Notes: generated by a model from the sequence alone, not told the origin. Counted from the stretch's first letter, positions 26,607 to 36,620 are shown. The stretch: 64,000 nt of DNA from Phytohabitans rumicis (GCF_011764445.1 NZ_BLPG01000001.1:186001-250000); one strand, 5' to 3'. A program made the numbers and translations.

Positions 26607-29391
26607 CTACTTTCCGTGTAGCGCGTTGGTCAACGCGACCCGGCTGTTGACGCCGACCTTCTGGAAGATGTTGCGCAGGTGACTGTCCACAGTGTGCGGC
26701 GAGCAGCCCCGCTTCTCGGCGATCTCGCGGTTGCTCATGCCCTGCGCCACCATGCGGGTGATGGCCAGCTCGGTGGCGGTCAGGCCGCCGAGGGGGGTCG
26801 CGGGCGCGCCGCCCGGCGAGGACTTCACCCGGCTGCGTACGCCGAACCGGCGCAGCCTGCGCTCCATCCGTTCCACCGCCCGGCGCGCGCCGCAGGTGGT
26901 GGCCTCGGCGACCGCGTCCTCCAGCAGCTCGACCGCGCCGGAGCGGTGCCCCGCGTCGTGCTCGACCACCGCGAGGTCCTCCATCGCGCTGATCCGGGCC
27001 AGCGTGCGAGGGGTGGCCCGGTAGCGGTCGACGGCGTCGCGCAGGGCGACCGCGTCGCGTTTGAGCAGCCCTTCGGCGTGGGCCGCCGCGGCGGGCAGCG
27101 AGGGCACCGCCGGGTTGAGCTCGGCCAGCGCGCGTGCGGCGTCGACGGCCGCCCCGGCCACCGCCGGCTCCTTCGCCCGCAGCGCGACGCGCACCAGGTC
27201 GGCAGCCGCGCCGGGATCGTTGGCGAACAGCAGCAGGCGACCCGGCAGGGCATGGTGGATCTCCTCCAGGGTGGCCAGCGCCGCCTCGGGCTGGCCGTCC
27301 GCCGCCTGGAACACCGCGAAGGACCAGCCCACGTCCTCGGGCGCGGAGGTGATGCCCTCGTCGAGCAGGCGCTGCATGGCGCGCAGGTGCTCGCGGGCCA
27401 CCGGCATCTGGGCGCGGGCGACGGCCACCCTGGTCAGCATGCCGAGCAGGGGCAGGCACAGCTGCCAGGCGCTGAGCTGCTGCGCGATCCGGATGCCGGC
27501 CTCGGCCTCGGCCACCGCGTCGTCCAACCGGCCGCGCGCGGTGGCCAGCGAGGCGTTGTAGTACGCCCACAACGGCTGCGACCACGCCGTACCCAGCTCG
27601 TCCGCCTCGTGCCGGCCGACGGCGATGACCTCCTCGGCCTCGGCGAAGCGGTCCACCGCGGTGAGCGCGCCGCCCAACCAGATGCGCGGGTGCCGGTGCA
27701 ACGCGGCGCCACCGGCGCGGTCCGCGACCTGCACGGCGTGGCGGGCGTGCGCCACCGCGTCGGCGAGCCGGCCCTGGGCCTGGGCGACGACGCTGCGCGC
27801 CGCGCTGCCGAACGCCGACGCGGCGGGCTCGTCGTGCGCGGTGCCGAGCCGGTCGGCCTCGGCGCCGGCCTGCTCGGCCCCGGCAGGTCGTGCACGTACA
27901 GCAGCGCGTGCGCCTCGACGGCGTGCAGCCTGGCCCGGACCGCGGGCGGCACCGGCGACCCGGCCAGCGCCCGCCGGACGTAGTCGACGCACACCTGGTT
28001 CTGCCCGGCGTGCTTGAGCGCCTCCGCCAGGCCCAGCAGGACGGTGGCCTCGGTCTCGGCGTCCAGGCCATGGCGCAGCGCCGCCTCGCCCAGCTCGCGC
28101 GCCTCGGGCAGGCGCCCGGCGGATGCCAGCAGCCCGACCGCGGCCACGCTCAGCCGCAGCCGGCCGTCGGGATCGCCCAGCCGGTCGCGGGCCCGCAGGA
28201 TGAGGTCGGCGGCCGTGCTGGGGGCGCGGTCCGCGACCTCCTCGGCGGCGGCCCGCAACACCTGGACCGCGCCGTCGTCACCGGTCTGCCCGTCCAGCAG
28301 CAGATGCTCGGCGATCTCCGGCGGCGTGCCACCCGCCTGGCGGACCACGTCGGCGGCCTCGCCGTGCATGGCGGCGCGCACCGGCCCGCTCAGGTCGTCA
28401 TAGATCGCCTGCCGCAGCAGGTCGTGCGCGAAGGTCAGGGTCGCTCCCCGCGCCCGCAACACGCCGGTGGCCACCGCCTCGTCCACGGCCGTCAGCAGCT
28501 CGACCGCCCGCAGCCCCCACAGCTGGGCCGCGGCGTGCACCGTGAACGGGCGCCCGAAGACGGATCCGGCCTGCAGCAGCCGGATGGCCTGCGGCGACAG
28601 GCCGTACAGACGCTCGATGGCGGCCGCCCGGAAGTCGGCCGGCAGGTCGGCGCCCACCACCGAGGCGACGCCCTCGGCGACCAGGATCTGCCCGGCGGCC
28701 TGCAACGCGGTGAAGTACTGCTCCAGCAGGAACGGGTTGCCGTGCCCTCGGCGGCGAGGGCCAGCACCGTGGCGTCGGCCTCGGCACCGAGCACGTTCGA
28801 GCAGAGCGCGCCGACCGCGGCCTCGTCCAGCGGGGCGAGGGACAGTTGCTCGGCGCCCTCGCGGACCAGCCAGTCGATCGCCTCGTGGGCCGGCGACGGC
28901 GTCGCGGCCGGGCGCCGGGCCAGCACCCAGCGCACCGGCGAGGAGGACAGCCTCGGCACCAGCACGCGCAGGGCGAGCGCGCTGAACTCGTCCGTCCAGT
29001 GCGCGTCGTCGACGACCACCAGCAGCGGGCCGGCCGCCGCGTACTCCTCCAGGGCCTCGCCGATCCGCTCGACGTACCAGAGCCGGTCGCCCTGATGCTC
29101 GCGCAGCCCGGACAGGTCCACCGGGCGCGGTCGGGCCTCCCGCAGCGCCGAGACGACCGTCTTCAGCGGCGCCACCCGGTCCAGCTCGATCGCCTGCCCG
29201 GACGCCACCGCCAGCCCGGCCGCCGAGCCGTGCCGGATCATCTCAGCCAGCAGGCGGGTCTTTCCGATGCCGGGCGGCCCGGTGATCACCAGGCAGCCGC
29301 CGGTGCCGCCGGCGGTCGCGCGGAGCACATCGCGGAGTCGGGCCAGCTCGATGTCCCGGCCCACCAGCGCAGTCACCTGTCGGCTCTCCAT
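26607..29391 (-). CDS. LAL-family LuxR transcriptional regulator (two apparent frameshifts)
   Basis: About 925 residues when two 1-base losses (near 28740 and near 27880) are repaired. Start MESRQVTALVGRDIELARL. ATPase with Walker A GPPGIGKTRLL (about 40) and Walker B LLVVVDDAHWTD (about 125); the interrupted segment should read ...NPFLLEQYF...; a long TPR-like helical middle; C-terminal LuxR helix-turn-helix GLTATELAITRMVAQG, SNREIAEKRGCSPHTVDSH. LAL proteins are ATP-dependent activators, often pathway-specific in secondary metabolism. It lies between phzE (36 bases upstream) and the FAD hydroxylase, and is the likely activator of the cluster. All three frame segments are well conserved and collinear, so sequence error is favoured over a pseudogene. 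Confidence 0.85.
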
Positions 29392-29427
29392 ATGCGACCA
29401 TGCCTACCACATAGGACCCGAAGGCCG

Positions 29428-31311
29428 TCAGCCTCCGGAAGCACCGACTATCAGCTCCTGAAGGATCGAAGAACCGTGCACCGTCAGCACGGACTCCGGG
29501 TGGAACTGCACCGAGCGGACGCCCGGGCCGCGTAGCGCGTGGACCTCACCGGTGCCCGGGTCGCGGCTGACGTCGAGGGGTTCGGGCAGCAGCGGAGAGT
29601 CATGCCGATCGGTGCCGGCGTACGCGGCGAACGTGTTGTAGAAGCCGACGCGCTCCGCCCGCCCGAACAAGTCGATCTCCCGTTGCTCGCCCTGCGCCGG
29701 CGCCGGCCGCCGCCGCAGCGGCAGGCCGAGCACCGAAGCCAGGACCTGGTGACCGAGGCAGACGGCCACCAGCGGGGTACGCGCCGCGATCAGCGCCGCG
29801 ATCAGCCGGCGCAGCGCCGCGATCCTCGGCTCGGTGGCCAGCCGCGGATCCCCCGGCCCCGGCCCGGCGAGCACCGCGTCGTACCCGGCCGGCAGGCAGC
29901 CGTCGCCCACCGGCCGCACCGTCACGGCGAGCCGCAGGGCGCGCAGCTGGTACGCGATCATCGCGGTGAACGCGTCGCCGGCGTCGACCACCAGGACCCG
30001 CCGGCCGGCCGGCACCGCCGCGCTGGGGCGGCGCACCTGGCCCAGCCAGAACGGGGCGAGCCGCTCGTTGCGGGCGGTGAGCGCGGCCGCCACCCGCGGG
30101 TCCGTGCCGAACAGCGCCCGATTGCGCCGAAGCGGGCGTACCGGCCCGGCCGCGCCGCCGATCGCGGCGAGCAGACCGGCCGCCTTCGCCCGCGTCTCGG
30201 CGACCTCGCCGTCCGGGTCCGAGTGGCGGACCAGGGTCGCCCCGACGCCGATCTCCAGCCGGCCGTCCGCGCGGATGTCGGCGGTCCGGATGAGGATCGC
30301 CGAATCGAGCGTGCGGCGCCCGCCGCGCTGCCCGATCAGCGCCAGCACCCCGCCGTAGTAGCCGCGGCCGCGGGGCTCGTGCCGCTCGATCACCCGGCAG
30401 GCGTTCTCCAGCGGGCTGCCGGTCACGGTGGGCGCGAACATGGTCTGCCGCAGCACCTCGCGCACGTCCATGCCGGTCCGTCCGGCCAGGCTGTACTCGG
30501 TATGCGCCAGGTGCGCCATCTCGGTCAGCCGGGGGCCGGTGAGCGAAAGCTCGTCGTGGCAGATCCGGCCCAGCATCTTCAGCTCCTCGTCGACCACCAT
30601 GTAGAGCTCGTCGGTCTCCTTGCGGTCGGCGAGGAAGCGCAGCAGGCCGGCGGTGCTGGGCCCGCCCGCCGGATACCGGTACGTGCCGCTGATCGGGGTC
30701 ATCGCGGCCACGCCGCCGTCGAGGCTGACGTGCCGTTCGGGCGTCGCGCCGACGAGCGTCCGCCCTCCACAGTGGACCACGAAGGTCCAGTACGCGCCGC
30801 GTTCCAGGGCCAGCAGGCGGCGGAAGATGCCTAGCGCGGTACGGGGCGAGTGGTTGGCGACCGTCGCCACGAACGAGCGGCGGATCACGAAGTTGGACCC
30901 CTCCCCCGCGCCGATCTCGTCGGCGAGCACCCGGCGCACGACGGCGCGGTACTCGTCGTCGCCGGCGTCGAAACCCTGGGCGCCCAGGACGGCGCCGGTC
31001 GAGGGCAGCACGGCCAGCGCCTGCGCCACGGTCGCGGTTCCCCGCGCGCACGGCTGCAGGACCAGCAGCGGTGTGCCGTCGTCGTGGCACCCGAACCCGC
31101 GCTCGGTCAGCTGGCGGTACGGCACGACGGCCAGCAGGTCGTGGCCGTCCCGGCCCGGCCGTACCGGCGGCAGCGGCAGGTCGGCCAGCCGGTCGACGGC
31201 GCGGGCCGCGCCGAGGAGGATCTCCACCCGTTCGGGGGTGGCCGACCGGTGCACCAGCGCGAACGCCGGCGGGTCGGGGGCGAGCACGGTAGCCAGGTCC
31301 GCCATGGTCAT
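29428..31311 (-). CDS. phzE: 2-amino-2-deoxyisochorismate synthase (PhzE-type fused anthranilate-synthase-like)
   Basis: About 627 residues from ATG 31311 (MTMADLATV). The N-terminal ~420 residues are a chorismate-binding domain (GSNFVIRRSF, SGTYRYPAGG, DELKMLGRICHDELS-like region, ETRAKAAGLL); the C-terminal ~200 are a class I glutamine amidotransferase with nucleophile motif AVCLGHQ and FHPES. The TrpE-TrpG-type fusion in one chain is characteristic of PhzE. It converts chorismate and glutamine to 2-amino-2-deoxyisochorismate. Tryptophan-pathway anthranilate synthase is less likely because an isochorismatase and an SDR, the next two steps toward 3-hydroxyanthranilate, lie in the divergent operon. 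Starts 128 bases from that operon across a palindrome. Confidence 0.88.
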   Translation of the reverse strand: MTMADLATVLAPDPPAFALVHRSATPERVEILLGAARAVDRLADLPLPPVRPGRDGHDLLAVVPYRQLTERGFGCHDDGTPLLVLQPCARGTATVAQALAVLPSTGAVLGAQGFDAGDDEYRAVVRRVLADEIGAGEGSNFVIRRSFVATVANHSPRTALGIFRRLLALERGAYWTFVVHCGGRTLVGATPERHVSLDGGVAAMTPISGTYRYPAGGPSTAGLLRFLADRKETDELYMVVDEELKMLGRICHDELSLTGPRLTEMAHLAHTEYSLAGRTGMDVREVLRQTMFAPTVTGSPLENACRVIERHEPRGRGYYGGVLALIGQRGGRRTLDSAILIRTADIRADGRLEIGVGATLVRHSDPDGEVAETRAKAAGLLAAIGGAAGPVRPLRRNRALFGTDPRVAAALTARNERLAPFWLGQVRRPSAAVPAGRRVLVVDAGDAFTAMIAYQLRALRLAVTVRPVGDGCLPAGYDAVLAGPGPGDPRLATEPRIAALRRLIAALIAARTPLVAVCLGHQVLASVLGLPLRRRPAPAQGEQREIDLFGRAERVGFYNTFAAYAGTDRHDSPLLPEPLDVSRDPGTGEVHALRGPGVRSVQFHPESVLTVHGSSILQELIVGASGG

Positions 31312-31340
31312 GCACCCACGCTGGCATCCGTCGCCCGCCG

Positions 31341-31368
31341 GGGCCACTACCAGCACGAGTAGTGGCCC
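31341..31368. promoter_or_regulatory. Palindromic operator-like site between phzE and the plus-strand operon
   Basis: Perfect 10-bp arms GGGCCACTAC and GTAGTGGCCC with an 8-base spacer, in the middle of the 128-base divergent intergenic region. A TTGACG (about 31396-31401) lies between it and the plus-strand start. One bound dimer could control both directions. Regulator unknown; the LAL protein or the 80-residue LuxR protein are candidates. Confidence 0.55.
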
Positions 31369-31439
31369 GCCTGCCCCGGCTGACCTAGCGTCGAGTTGAC
31401 GGCGATCCACCGTCCGATGTAGACCGACGGGAGGCCGGG

Positions 31440-32231
31440 ATGTCCGGGCACGGGTCCTTCGCACGTACCTTGCGGCACCGCCGCCTCTGGCGGCACAGCG
31501 GCCGGCTCTTCGTGGTGCCGCTCGACCACGCCGTGACCACCGGGCCGATCGTTCCCGGTGCCCGCCTCGACCACCTGGTCGGCCAGCTCGCCGAGTGCGG
31601 CGTCGACGCGGTCGTCCTGCACAAGGGGTGCCTGCGGCGCGTCCGGGCCGAGCACTTCCAGGGCATGTCGCTGATCGTCCACCTGAGCGCGAGCACCTGC
31701 CGGGCCGCCGACCCGGACGCGAAGTACCTCGTCGCCACCGTGGCGGAGGCGGTACGGCTCGGCGCGGACGCGGTCAGCGTGCACGTCAACGTCGGCTCGC
31801 GCGACGAGGCGCGCCAGATCGCCGACCTGGCCGGCGTGGCCGAAGCCTGCGACCGCTGGAGCGTGCCGCTGCTGGCCATGATGTACCCGCGCGGACCGGC
31901 CACCCGCGACCCGCGCGACCCGGCGCTCATCGCGCATGCCGTCGCCATCGCCGCCGACCTCGGCGCGGACATCGTCAAGACCGTGTACCCCGGTTCGGCG
32001 GCGGCGATGCGGGACGTCACCCGCGCGGCCGGAGTGCCGGTCCTGGTGGCCGGCGGGCCGCAGCACGCCGCCGGCGACCTCCTCGACCAGATCGGTGCGG
32101 CGCTGCGCGGCGGGGCCGCGGGTGTCGCGATAGGACGGAACATCGCGCTGGCCGACGATCCGGCGGCGACGGCACGGAAGGTCGCCGACCTCGTGCACGG
32201 CCAGAGCGAGCCAGAAGCCATTATCCAATGA
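31440..32231 (+). CDS. griI: 2-amino-4,5-dihydroxy-6-oxo-7-(phosphooxy)heptanoate synthase (GriI-type aldolase)
   Basis: 263 residues, ATG preceded by GGGAGG. DhnA/class Ib fructose-bisphosphate-aldolase fold: VVPLDHAVTTGPI near residue 25, LIVHLSASTC, the Schiff-base region ADIVKTVYPG (Lys) and phosphate-binding VLVAGGP and GVAIGRNI. GriI and its relatives condense aspartate-4-semialdehyde with dihydroxyacetone phosphate to the C7 precursor of 3-amino-4-hydroxybenzoate; archaeal AroA' is the other family function (shikimate entry). The adjacent GriH-type enzyme supports the first. Its last codons and stop are part of a 38-bp tandem duplication. Confidence 0.88.
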   Translation: MSGHGSFARTLRHRRLWRHSGRLFVVPLDHAVTTGPIVPGARLDHLVGQLAECGVDAVVLHKGCLRRVRAEHFQGMSLIVHLSASTCRAADPDAKYLVATVAEAVRLGADAVSVHVNVGSRDEARQIADLAGVAEACDRWSVPLLAMMYPRGPATRDPRDPALIAHAVAIAADLGADIVKTVYPGSAAAMRDVTRAAGVPVLVAGGPQHAAGDLLDQIGAALRGGAAGVAIGRNIALADDPAATARKVADLVHGQSEPEAIIQ

Positions 32232-32283
32232 GGACAGAGATGAACGAGCCAGAAACCATTATCCAAGGAGGACAGAGATGAAA
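32208..32283 (+). repeat. 38-bp tandem duplication across the griI-griH junction
   Basis: Two adjacent copies beginning GAGCCAGAA and containing ATTATCCAA and GAGGACAGAGATGA, period 38 bases, differing at two internal positions and the final base. The first copy contains the griI stop and a Shine-Dalgarno/ATG; the second contains the griH Shine-Dalgarno and ATG. It creates a short leader reading frame at 32240-32281. Confidence 0.9.
32240..32281 (+). CDS. 13-residue leader peptide (MNEPETIIQGGQR) coupled to griH
   Basis: Created by the tandem duplication: AGGACAGAG precedes its ATG, and its TGA overlaps the griH ATG (ATGA). The codons mirror the last codons of griI (EPEAIIQ). Whether it is translated is unknown; it may couple translation of griH to griI or be neutral. 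Confidence 0.4.
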   Translation: MNEPETIIQGGQR

Positions 32284-33381
32284 CTGTGCTGGTTGGACAT
32301 CCGCGCCACGGGAGCGCTCACGGACGCGGTCCGCGCGGAGGCGATCCACGGGCGGATCGACGCGATCGTCGCGGGAGACGCCGCCGATCTGGCGCCGCTG
32401 CCGCCCACCGTCACCAAGGTGTTGCTGGCCAAGGACGGCCGGCTGCCGGACGACATCGGCACAGCGGACATCGTCGTGGTCGGCGCCGAACGGGCCGGTG
32501 AGTACGAGGAACTGGCCCGGCGCCACCCCGATGTCCACCATGGACGGTACGTCGAGGTGACCGACGCGGCGAGCCTGGACCTGGCCTGCCACTGCGCCAG
32601 CACCGGCGCGTGGACGGTGCTCTCGTTCCGCGACCCGACGAAGATCCCGCTGGAGATCGTGCTCGCCGCCGCCGCCGACGCGCCGGGCAGCGTCGTCACG
32701 GTGGTCGACGATCCCGCCGACGCGGCGGTGGTCTTCGGCGTCCTGCAGCACGGGTCGGACGGGGTGATGCTGGCGCCCCGCGCGGTCGGCGACGCCAGCC
32801 GGCTCAAGGCCGCCGCCGAGCCGCCGCTTCCCGACCTGGGGCTGGTGGAGCTGTCCGTCACCGGCGTACGGCACGTCGGCATGGGCGAGCGGGCCTGCGT
32901 GGACACCTGCACCTACCTGCGCCCCGACGAGGGGATCCTGGTCGGCTCGCACGCCAAGGGGATGCTGGTGTGCGCGAGCGAGACGCATCCCCTGCCGTAC
33001 ATGCCGACCCGGCCGTTCCGGGTCAACGCCGGCGCCATCATGTCGTACACGCTCGCCGGTGCGGGGCACACCCGCTACCTCAGCGAGCTGCGCGCCGGCG
33101 CCGAGGTGCTCGCGGTCGACGCGCACGGGCGTACCCGGCTGGTCACCGTCGGCCGCGTCAAGATCGAGACCCGGCCGCTGCTGGCCATCGACGCGGTCGC
33201 CGCGGACGGCCGCACGGTCAACGCGATCGTGCAGGACGACTGGCACGTACGGGTGGTCGGCAAGGGCGGCACGGCGCTCAACTCCACCACGCTCGCACCG
33301 GGCGACATCGTGCTCGGGCACCTGCCGACCCGGGAGCGCCACGTCGGCTATCCCATCGACGAGCTGTGCTACGAGCAATGA
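32278..33381 (+). CDS. griH: 3-amino-4-hydroxybenzoate synthase (GriH-type, 3-dehydroquinate synthase II family)
   Basis: 367 residues, ATG with AAGGAGG upstream. Family features: KLCWLDIRA at the start, DPTKIPLEIVLA (about residue 120), GERACVDTCTYLRPDEGILVGSHAKGMLVCASE (metal/nucleotide region), NAGAIMSYTLA, and C-terminal GHLPTRERHVGYPIDE. DHQS-II family enzymes cyclise the GriI product; GriH produces 3-amino-4-hydroxybenzoate. The coupled GriI-type gene supports this function over archaeal 3-dehydroquinate synthesis, since the host should have the standard shikimate pathway. Its stop overlaps the amidohydrolase start as ATGA. Confidence 0.9.
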   Translation: MKLCWLDIRATGALTDAVRAEAIHGRIDAIVAGDAADLAPLPPTVTKVLLAKDGRLPDDIGTADIVVVGAERAGEYEELARRHPDVHHGRYVEVTDAASLDLACHCASTGAWTVLSFRDPTKIPLEIVLAAAADAPGSVVTVVDDPADAAVVFGVLQHGSDGVMLAPRAVGDASRLKAAAEPPLPDLGLVELSVTGVRHVGMGERACVDTCTYLRPDEGILVGSHAKGMLVCASETHPLPYMPTRPFRVNAGAIMSYTLAGAGHTRYLSELRAGAEVLAVDAHGRTRLVTVGRVKIETRPLLAIDAVAADGRTVNAIVQDDWHVRVVGKGGTALNSTTLAPGDIVLGHLPTRERHVGYPIDELCYEQ

Positions 33382-34148
33382 CCGTCTTCGACTTCCACGC
33401 CCGCCTCACGCCGGAGCCGGAGGCGCTGCCGAGGCTGCTGCGCGCCCTGGACGCCGCCGGGATCGCCCGCGCCGCCATCGCCGCCGGCGGCGTGGTCGAC
33501 CTGGACCGGCTGTCCGCGCAGCTCGTCGACGGCGGCCACAGCCGGGCCACGGCCGACAACGAGACGGTACGCGCGGCCGGGGCGGGCAGCGGCGGCCGGC
33601 TGGTGCCGTTCTACTTCGCCAACCCGTACGCGGGAGTGCGCGCGTACCGCCGGGACGCGGCCCGCTTCCGCGGCCTCGAGCTGTCGCCGGCGGTGTACGG
33701 GGTGGGCTTTCGCGACCCGCGCACGGTCGCGCTGGTCGAGGTGGCCGCCGCGGCGGCGCACCCGGTCTACACCGTCGGCATTGGACAGTCCGGCGCCCGC
33801 ACGGCCGACCTGGTCGACCTCGCCCGCGAGTTTCCCGCCGTCCCGTTCGTGCTGGGGCACTGCGGCTTCACCGGCATCGACATCCACGCCGTCAACCTGA
33901 TCGCGCCCCAGCCGAACATCGCCGCCGAGACCTCCGGCTGCTACAGCGTCGTGGCCCGCGCGGCCGTGGACCTGCTCGGTGCCGACCGGGTGCTCTTCGG
34001 CACCGAGTACCCCTTGCAGCACCCGAGCGTGGAGCTCGCCAAGCTCGCCGCGCTCGACCTGGACCCGTGTTCGTTTCGGAAGGTGGCCTGGGAGAACGCC
34101 CACCGCCTGCTCGGAGAGACTCATCAAGCCGAGGGACGTGTACTGTGA
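33378..34148 (+). CDS. Amidohydrolase-like enzyme, candidate benzoxazole-forming cyclase
   Basis: 256 residues, coupled at both ends (ATGA and GTGA). It is a small amidohydrolase-2-type TIM barrel: VFDFHARL at the start, HPVYTVGIGQ, VLGHCGFTGID and LFGTEYPLQHP. The usual metal pair HxH is HxR here and the late Asp of GSDYP is Glu, so the metal site differs from hydrolytic relatives. In described benzoxazole pathways (nataxazole, caboxamycin, closoxazole type) an amidohydrolase homologue paired with an AMP ligase forms the heterocycle. The next gene is such a ligase. Function is inferred from context; simple amide hydrolysis remains possible. Confidence 0.7.
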   Translation: MTVFDFHARLTPEPEALPRLLRALDAAGIARAAIAAGGVVDLDRLSAQLVDGGHSRATADNETVRAAGAGSGGRLVPFYFANPYAGVRAYRRDAARFRGLELSPAVYGVGFRDPRTVALVEVAAAAAHPVYTVGIGQSGARTADLVDLAREFPAVPFVLGHCGFTGIDIHAVNLIAPQPNIAAETSGCYSVVARAAVDLLGADRVLFGTEYPLQHPSVELAKLAALDLDPCSFRKVAWENAHRLLGETHQAEGRVL

Positions 34149-35460
34149 CCGACACCCTGACCGCCCGGCCCGCCATCGGGCAGTGGCGCGACTACGCCGA
34201 ACTGGCCGGCCTGCAGGACCGCCGGCTGCCGTACGCGCTGGTGGCGGCGGCCCGATCCCCGTTCTACCGCGCCCGCCTGCGCGCCGGCGTGCCCGAGGAC
34301 CGGGCCGGGCTGCTCGACGTGCCGCTGACCACCAAGCGGGACCTGCGGGACAGCTACCCGTTCGGGCTGCTCGCCGTGCCCCGGGCCCGGCTGGCGACGT
34401 ACCACGAGTCCAGCGGCACCAGCGGGGTCCCGACCGCGTCCTACTACACCGCGGACGACTGGCACGACCTCGCCGAGCGGTACGCCCGCAAGTGGGTCGG
34501 CATCACCGCCGACGACGTGTTCCTGGTCCGCACGCCGTACGCCCTGATGATCACGGGCCATCTGGCGCACGCGGCGGCCCGCCGGCACGGCGCCACCGTC
34601 GTACCGGGCGACAACCGGTCGCTGGCCATGCCGTACGCGCGGGTGGTGCGGGTCCTGCACGACCTCGGCGTGACGCTCACCTGGTCGCTGCCCACCGAGA
34701 CGCTGCTGTGGGCCGCCGCGGCGAAGGCCGCCGGGTACCGGGCCGACCGGGACTTCCCCGCGCTGCGCGCCCTCTTCGTCGGGGGTGAGCCGCTGGGCAC
34801 CGCCCGCAAGGCGCGCATCGCCGAGCTCTGGGGGTGCCGGTCGTCGAGGAGTACGGGTCCACGGAGACCGGCAGCCTGGCCGGCGAGTGCCCGCACGGCC
34901 GCCTGCACCTGTGGGCGGACCGGGCGCTGTTCGAGGTCTACCACCCGGACACCGGGCTGACCTCGCCGGACGGCCGCGGCCAGCTCGTCGTGACGCCGCT
35001 GTTCCGCGAGGCCATGCCGCTGCTGCGCTACAACCTCGAGGACGACGTGGACGTCTCGTACGACGCGTGCGACTGCGGCTGGCAGCTGCCGACCGTGCGG
35101 GTGCTGGGCCGGTCGGCCGTCGGCTACCCGGTCGGCCACGGCACCGTCACCCAGGCCGCCGTGGAGGAACTCGTCTTCGCCCTGCCCGCCCGGTACGAGG
35201 TGACGTTCTGGCGGGCCCAGGCCGGCCCGGACCGCCTGCGGGTCGAGATCGAGGTGCCGGACCAGCACCGGGCGGCCGCGTGCGCGCAGCTGTGCGGGTC
35301 GATCCTGTCGGCGCTCGACGTCGACGCCCAGGTGTGCGGGCTGCCGCCCGGGCGGCTGGTGCCGCACCAGGTGCTCACCGCCCAGCCGGACGTTCTCAAG
35401 CCGCGTGGCCTGTTCGGCGCGGACGAGAACTGGGACAGCGCGCTGCTCTACTACCGCTGA
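34145..35460 (+). CDS. AMP-forming acyl/aryl ligase (PaaK-like; one apparent frameshift)
   Basis: About 438 residues after repairing one lost G in the GGGGG run near 34830. GTG start overlaps the previous stop. Motifs: ATP loop SSGTSGVPT (about residue 85), FVGGEPLGTARK, then EEYGSTETG after the break, PLLRYNLEDDV and the C-terminal domain from AAVEELVF. Relatives such as phenylacetate-CoA ligase activate aromatic acids as adenylates. Here it probably activates one aminohydroxybenzoate for coupling to a second one. Both halves are intact and collinear, so the break is likely sequence error. Confidence 0.8.
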
Positions 35461-35471
35461 GAGGGCCGGAG

Positions 35472-36620
35472 ATGACGAACGTTCGGGTCGCCGTCGTCGG
35501 CGCGGGCATCGCCGGCCTGTCCGCGGCCGCCTTCCTCGCCCGGGTGGGCGTGCGCTGCGACGTCTTCGAGCAGGCCGACCCGCCGGACGAGGCGGGCGCC
35601 GGCATCCAGCTGTCCCCCAACGCCACCCGGCTGCTGCACCGGGCCGGTCTGGCCGCGCACCTGGCGGCCACGGCGGTCCGCCCGGCCGCGATCGAGCTGC
35701 GCCGGTGGGCGAGCAACGAGGTCATCGGGCGCACCCGGCTGGGCGCCGCGTGCGAGTCCAGCTACGGCGCGCCGTACTACACGACGCACCGGGCGGACCT
35801 GCACCGCGGGCTGCTCGACCTGGTCGCGCGGGGGTCGACCGTCCACTTCGGCCGCCGATGCGTCGGCGTGCTGGAGCGGCCGGGCCGGGTCGAGCTGCGC
35901 TTCGCCGACGGCTCGGACGGCGCGGCGGACCTGGTGATCGGCGCGGACGGCATCCACTCCACCGTCCGCGCCGTGCTCGCCCCGGGCCGGTCCCGGCCGA
36001 CCGGCCTCGCCGTCCATCGTGGACCGGTGCCGGGCACCGCGTCGCGGGTCCGCGTCTGGCTCGGGCCCGGCCGCCATGTCGTCTGCTATCCGGTCGCCGA
36101 GAAACGGCTCAACGTCGTCGCGGTGACGCCCGCGGGCGACGCCGACCTCGCCACCGCGTACGAGGGCTGGCACGAGGAGGTGCGGGAGCTGCTGGCGGCG
36201 GGCCCGTTGACCACCCGGCCGCTGACCGAGCGCGATCCGCTGCCCCGCCGGCGTACCCGGCGCATCGCCATGGTCGGTGACGCCGCGCACCCGCTGCTGC
36301 CGTTCGGTGCGCAGGGCGCCAACCAGGCCGTCGAGGACGCGGCCGCCCTCGCCGCCTGTCTACGTACTCCCGGATCGGGTGGCGTGGCCGCGGCGCTGCT
36401 GCGGTACGAGCGGGTGCGGCTGCCCCGGCTCGCGCGGGTCGCCGGCCTCGTCGCGGACAACGCGGCCGCCCTGCACCTGCCGGACGGCGCGGCGCAGCGG
36501 TGGCGGGACCGCACCATGCGGGGACGGGAGGGGCTGCGGGCACGCGCCTGGCTGTACGGCTACGACGCGGAAGCCGCCGTCCTCGCGCCCGCCCGGCACC
36601 GCCAGGGAGCGGCGCGATGA
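35472..36620 (+). CDS. FAD-dependent monooxygenase (salicylate hydroxylase / PhzS-like)
   Basis: 382 residues starting [22 protein letters not shown] motifs: [42 protein letters not shown], and [26 protein letters not shown]. Length and motifs match single-component aromatic hydroxylases that often decarboxylate and hydroxylate in one step (NahG, PhzS, 6-hydroxynicotinate 3-monooxygenase). Substrate is presumably an aminohydroxybenzoate or the coupled product. The stop overlaps the SDR start (ATGA). Confidence 0.85.
   Translation: MTNVRVAVVGAGIAGLSAAAFLARVGVRCDVFEQADPPDEAGAGIQLSPNATRLLHRAGLAAHLAATAVRPAAIELRRWASNEVIGRTRLGAACESSYGAPYYTTHRADLHRGLLDLVARGSTVHFGRRCVGVLERPGRVELRFADGSDGAADLVIGADGIHSTVRAVLAPGRSRPTGLAVHRGPVPGTASRVRVWLGPGRHVVCYPVAEKRLNVVAVTPAGDADLATAYEGWHEEVRELLAAGPLTTRPLTERDPLPRRRTRRIAMVGDAAHPLLPFGAQGANQAVEDAAALAACLRTPGSGGVAAALLRYERVRLPRLARVAGLVADNAAALHLPDGAAQRWRDRTMRGREGLRARAWLYGYDAEAAVLAPARHRQGAAR

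Noticed and set aside
26607-29391. Three separate regulator genes
   Set aside because: The three frames are consecutive parts of one LAL protein and join when two single bases are restored.
29428-31311. Tryptophan-pathway anthranilate synthase
   Set aside because: Single-chain synthase/amidotransferase fusion together with PhzD and an SDR fits PhzE better; no other trp genes are present.
31440-33381. Alternative shikimate-entry pathway (AroA'/DHQS II)
   Set aside because: The genes sit in a secondary-metabolite operon of an actinomycete that should carry the standard pathway; GriI/GriH function fits the neighbours better, though it is not excluded by sequence alone.
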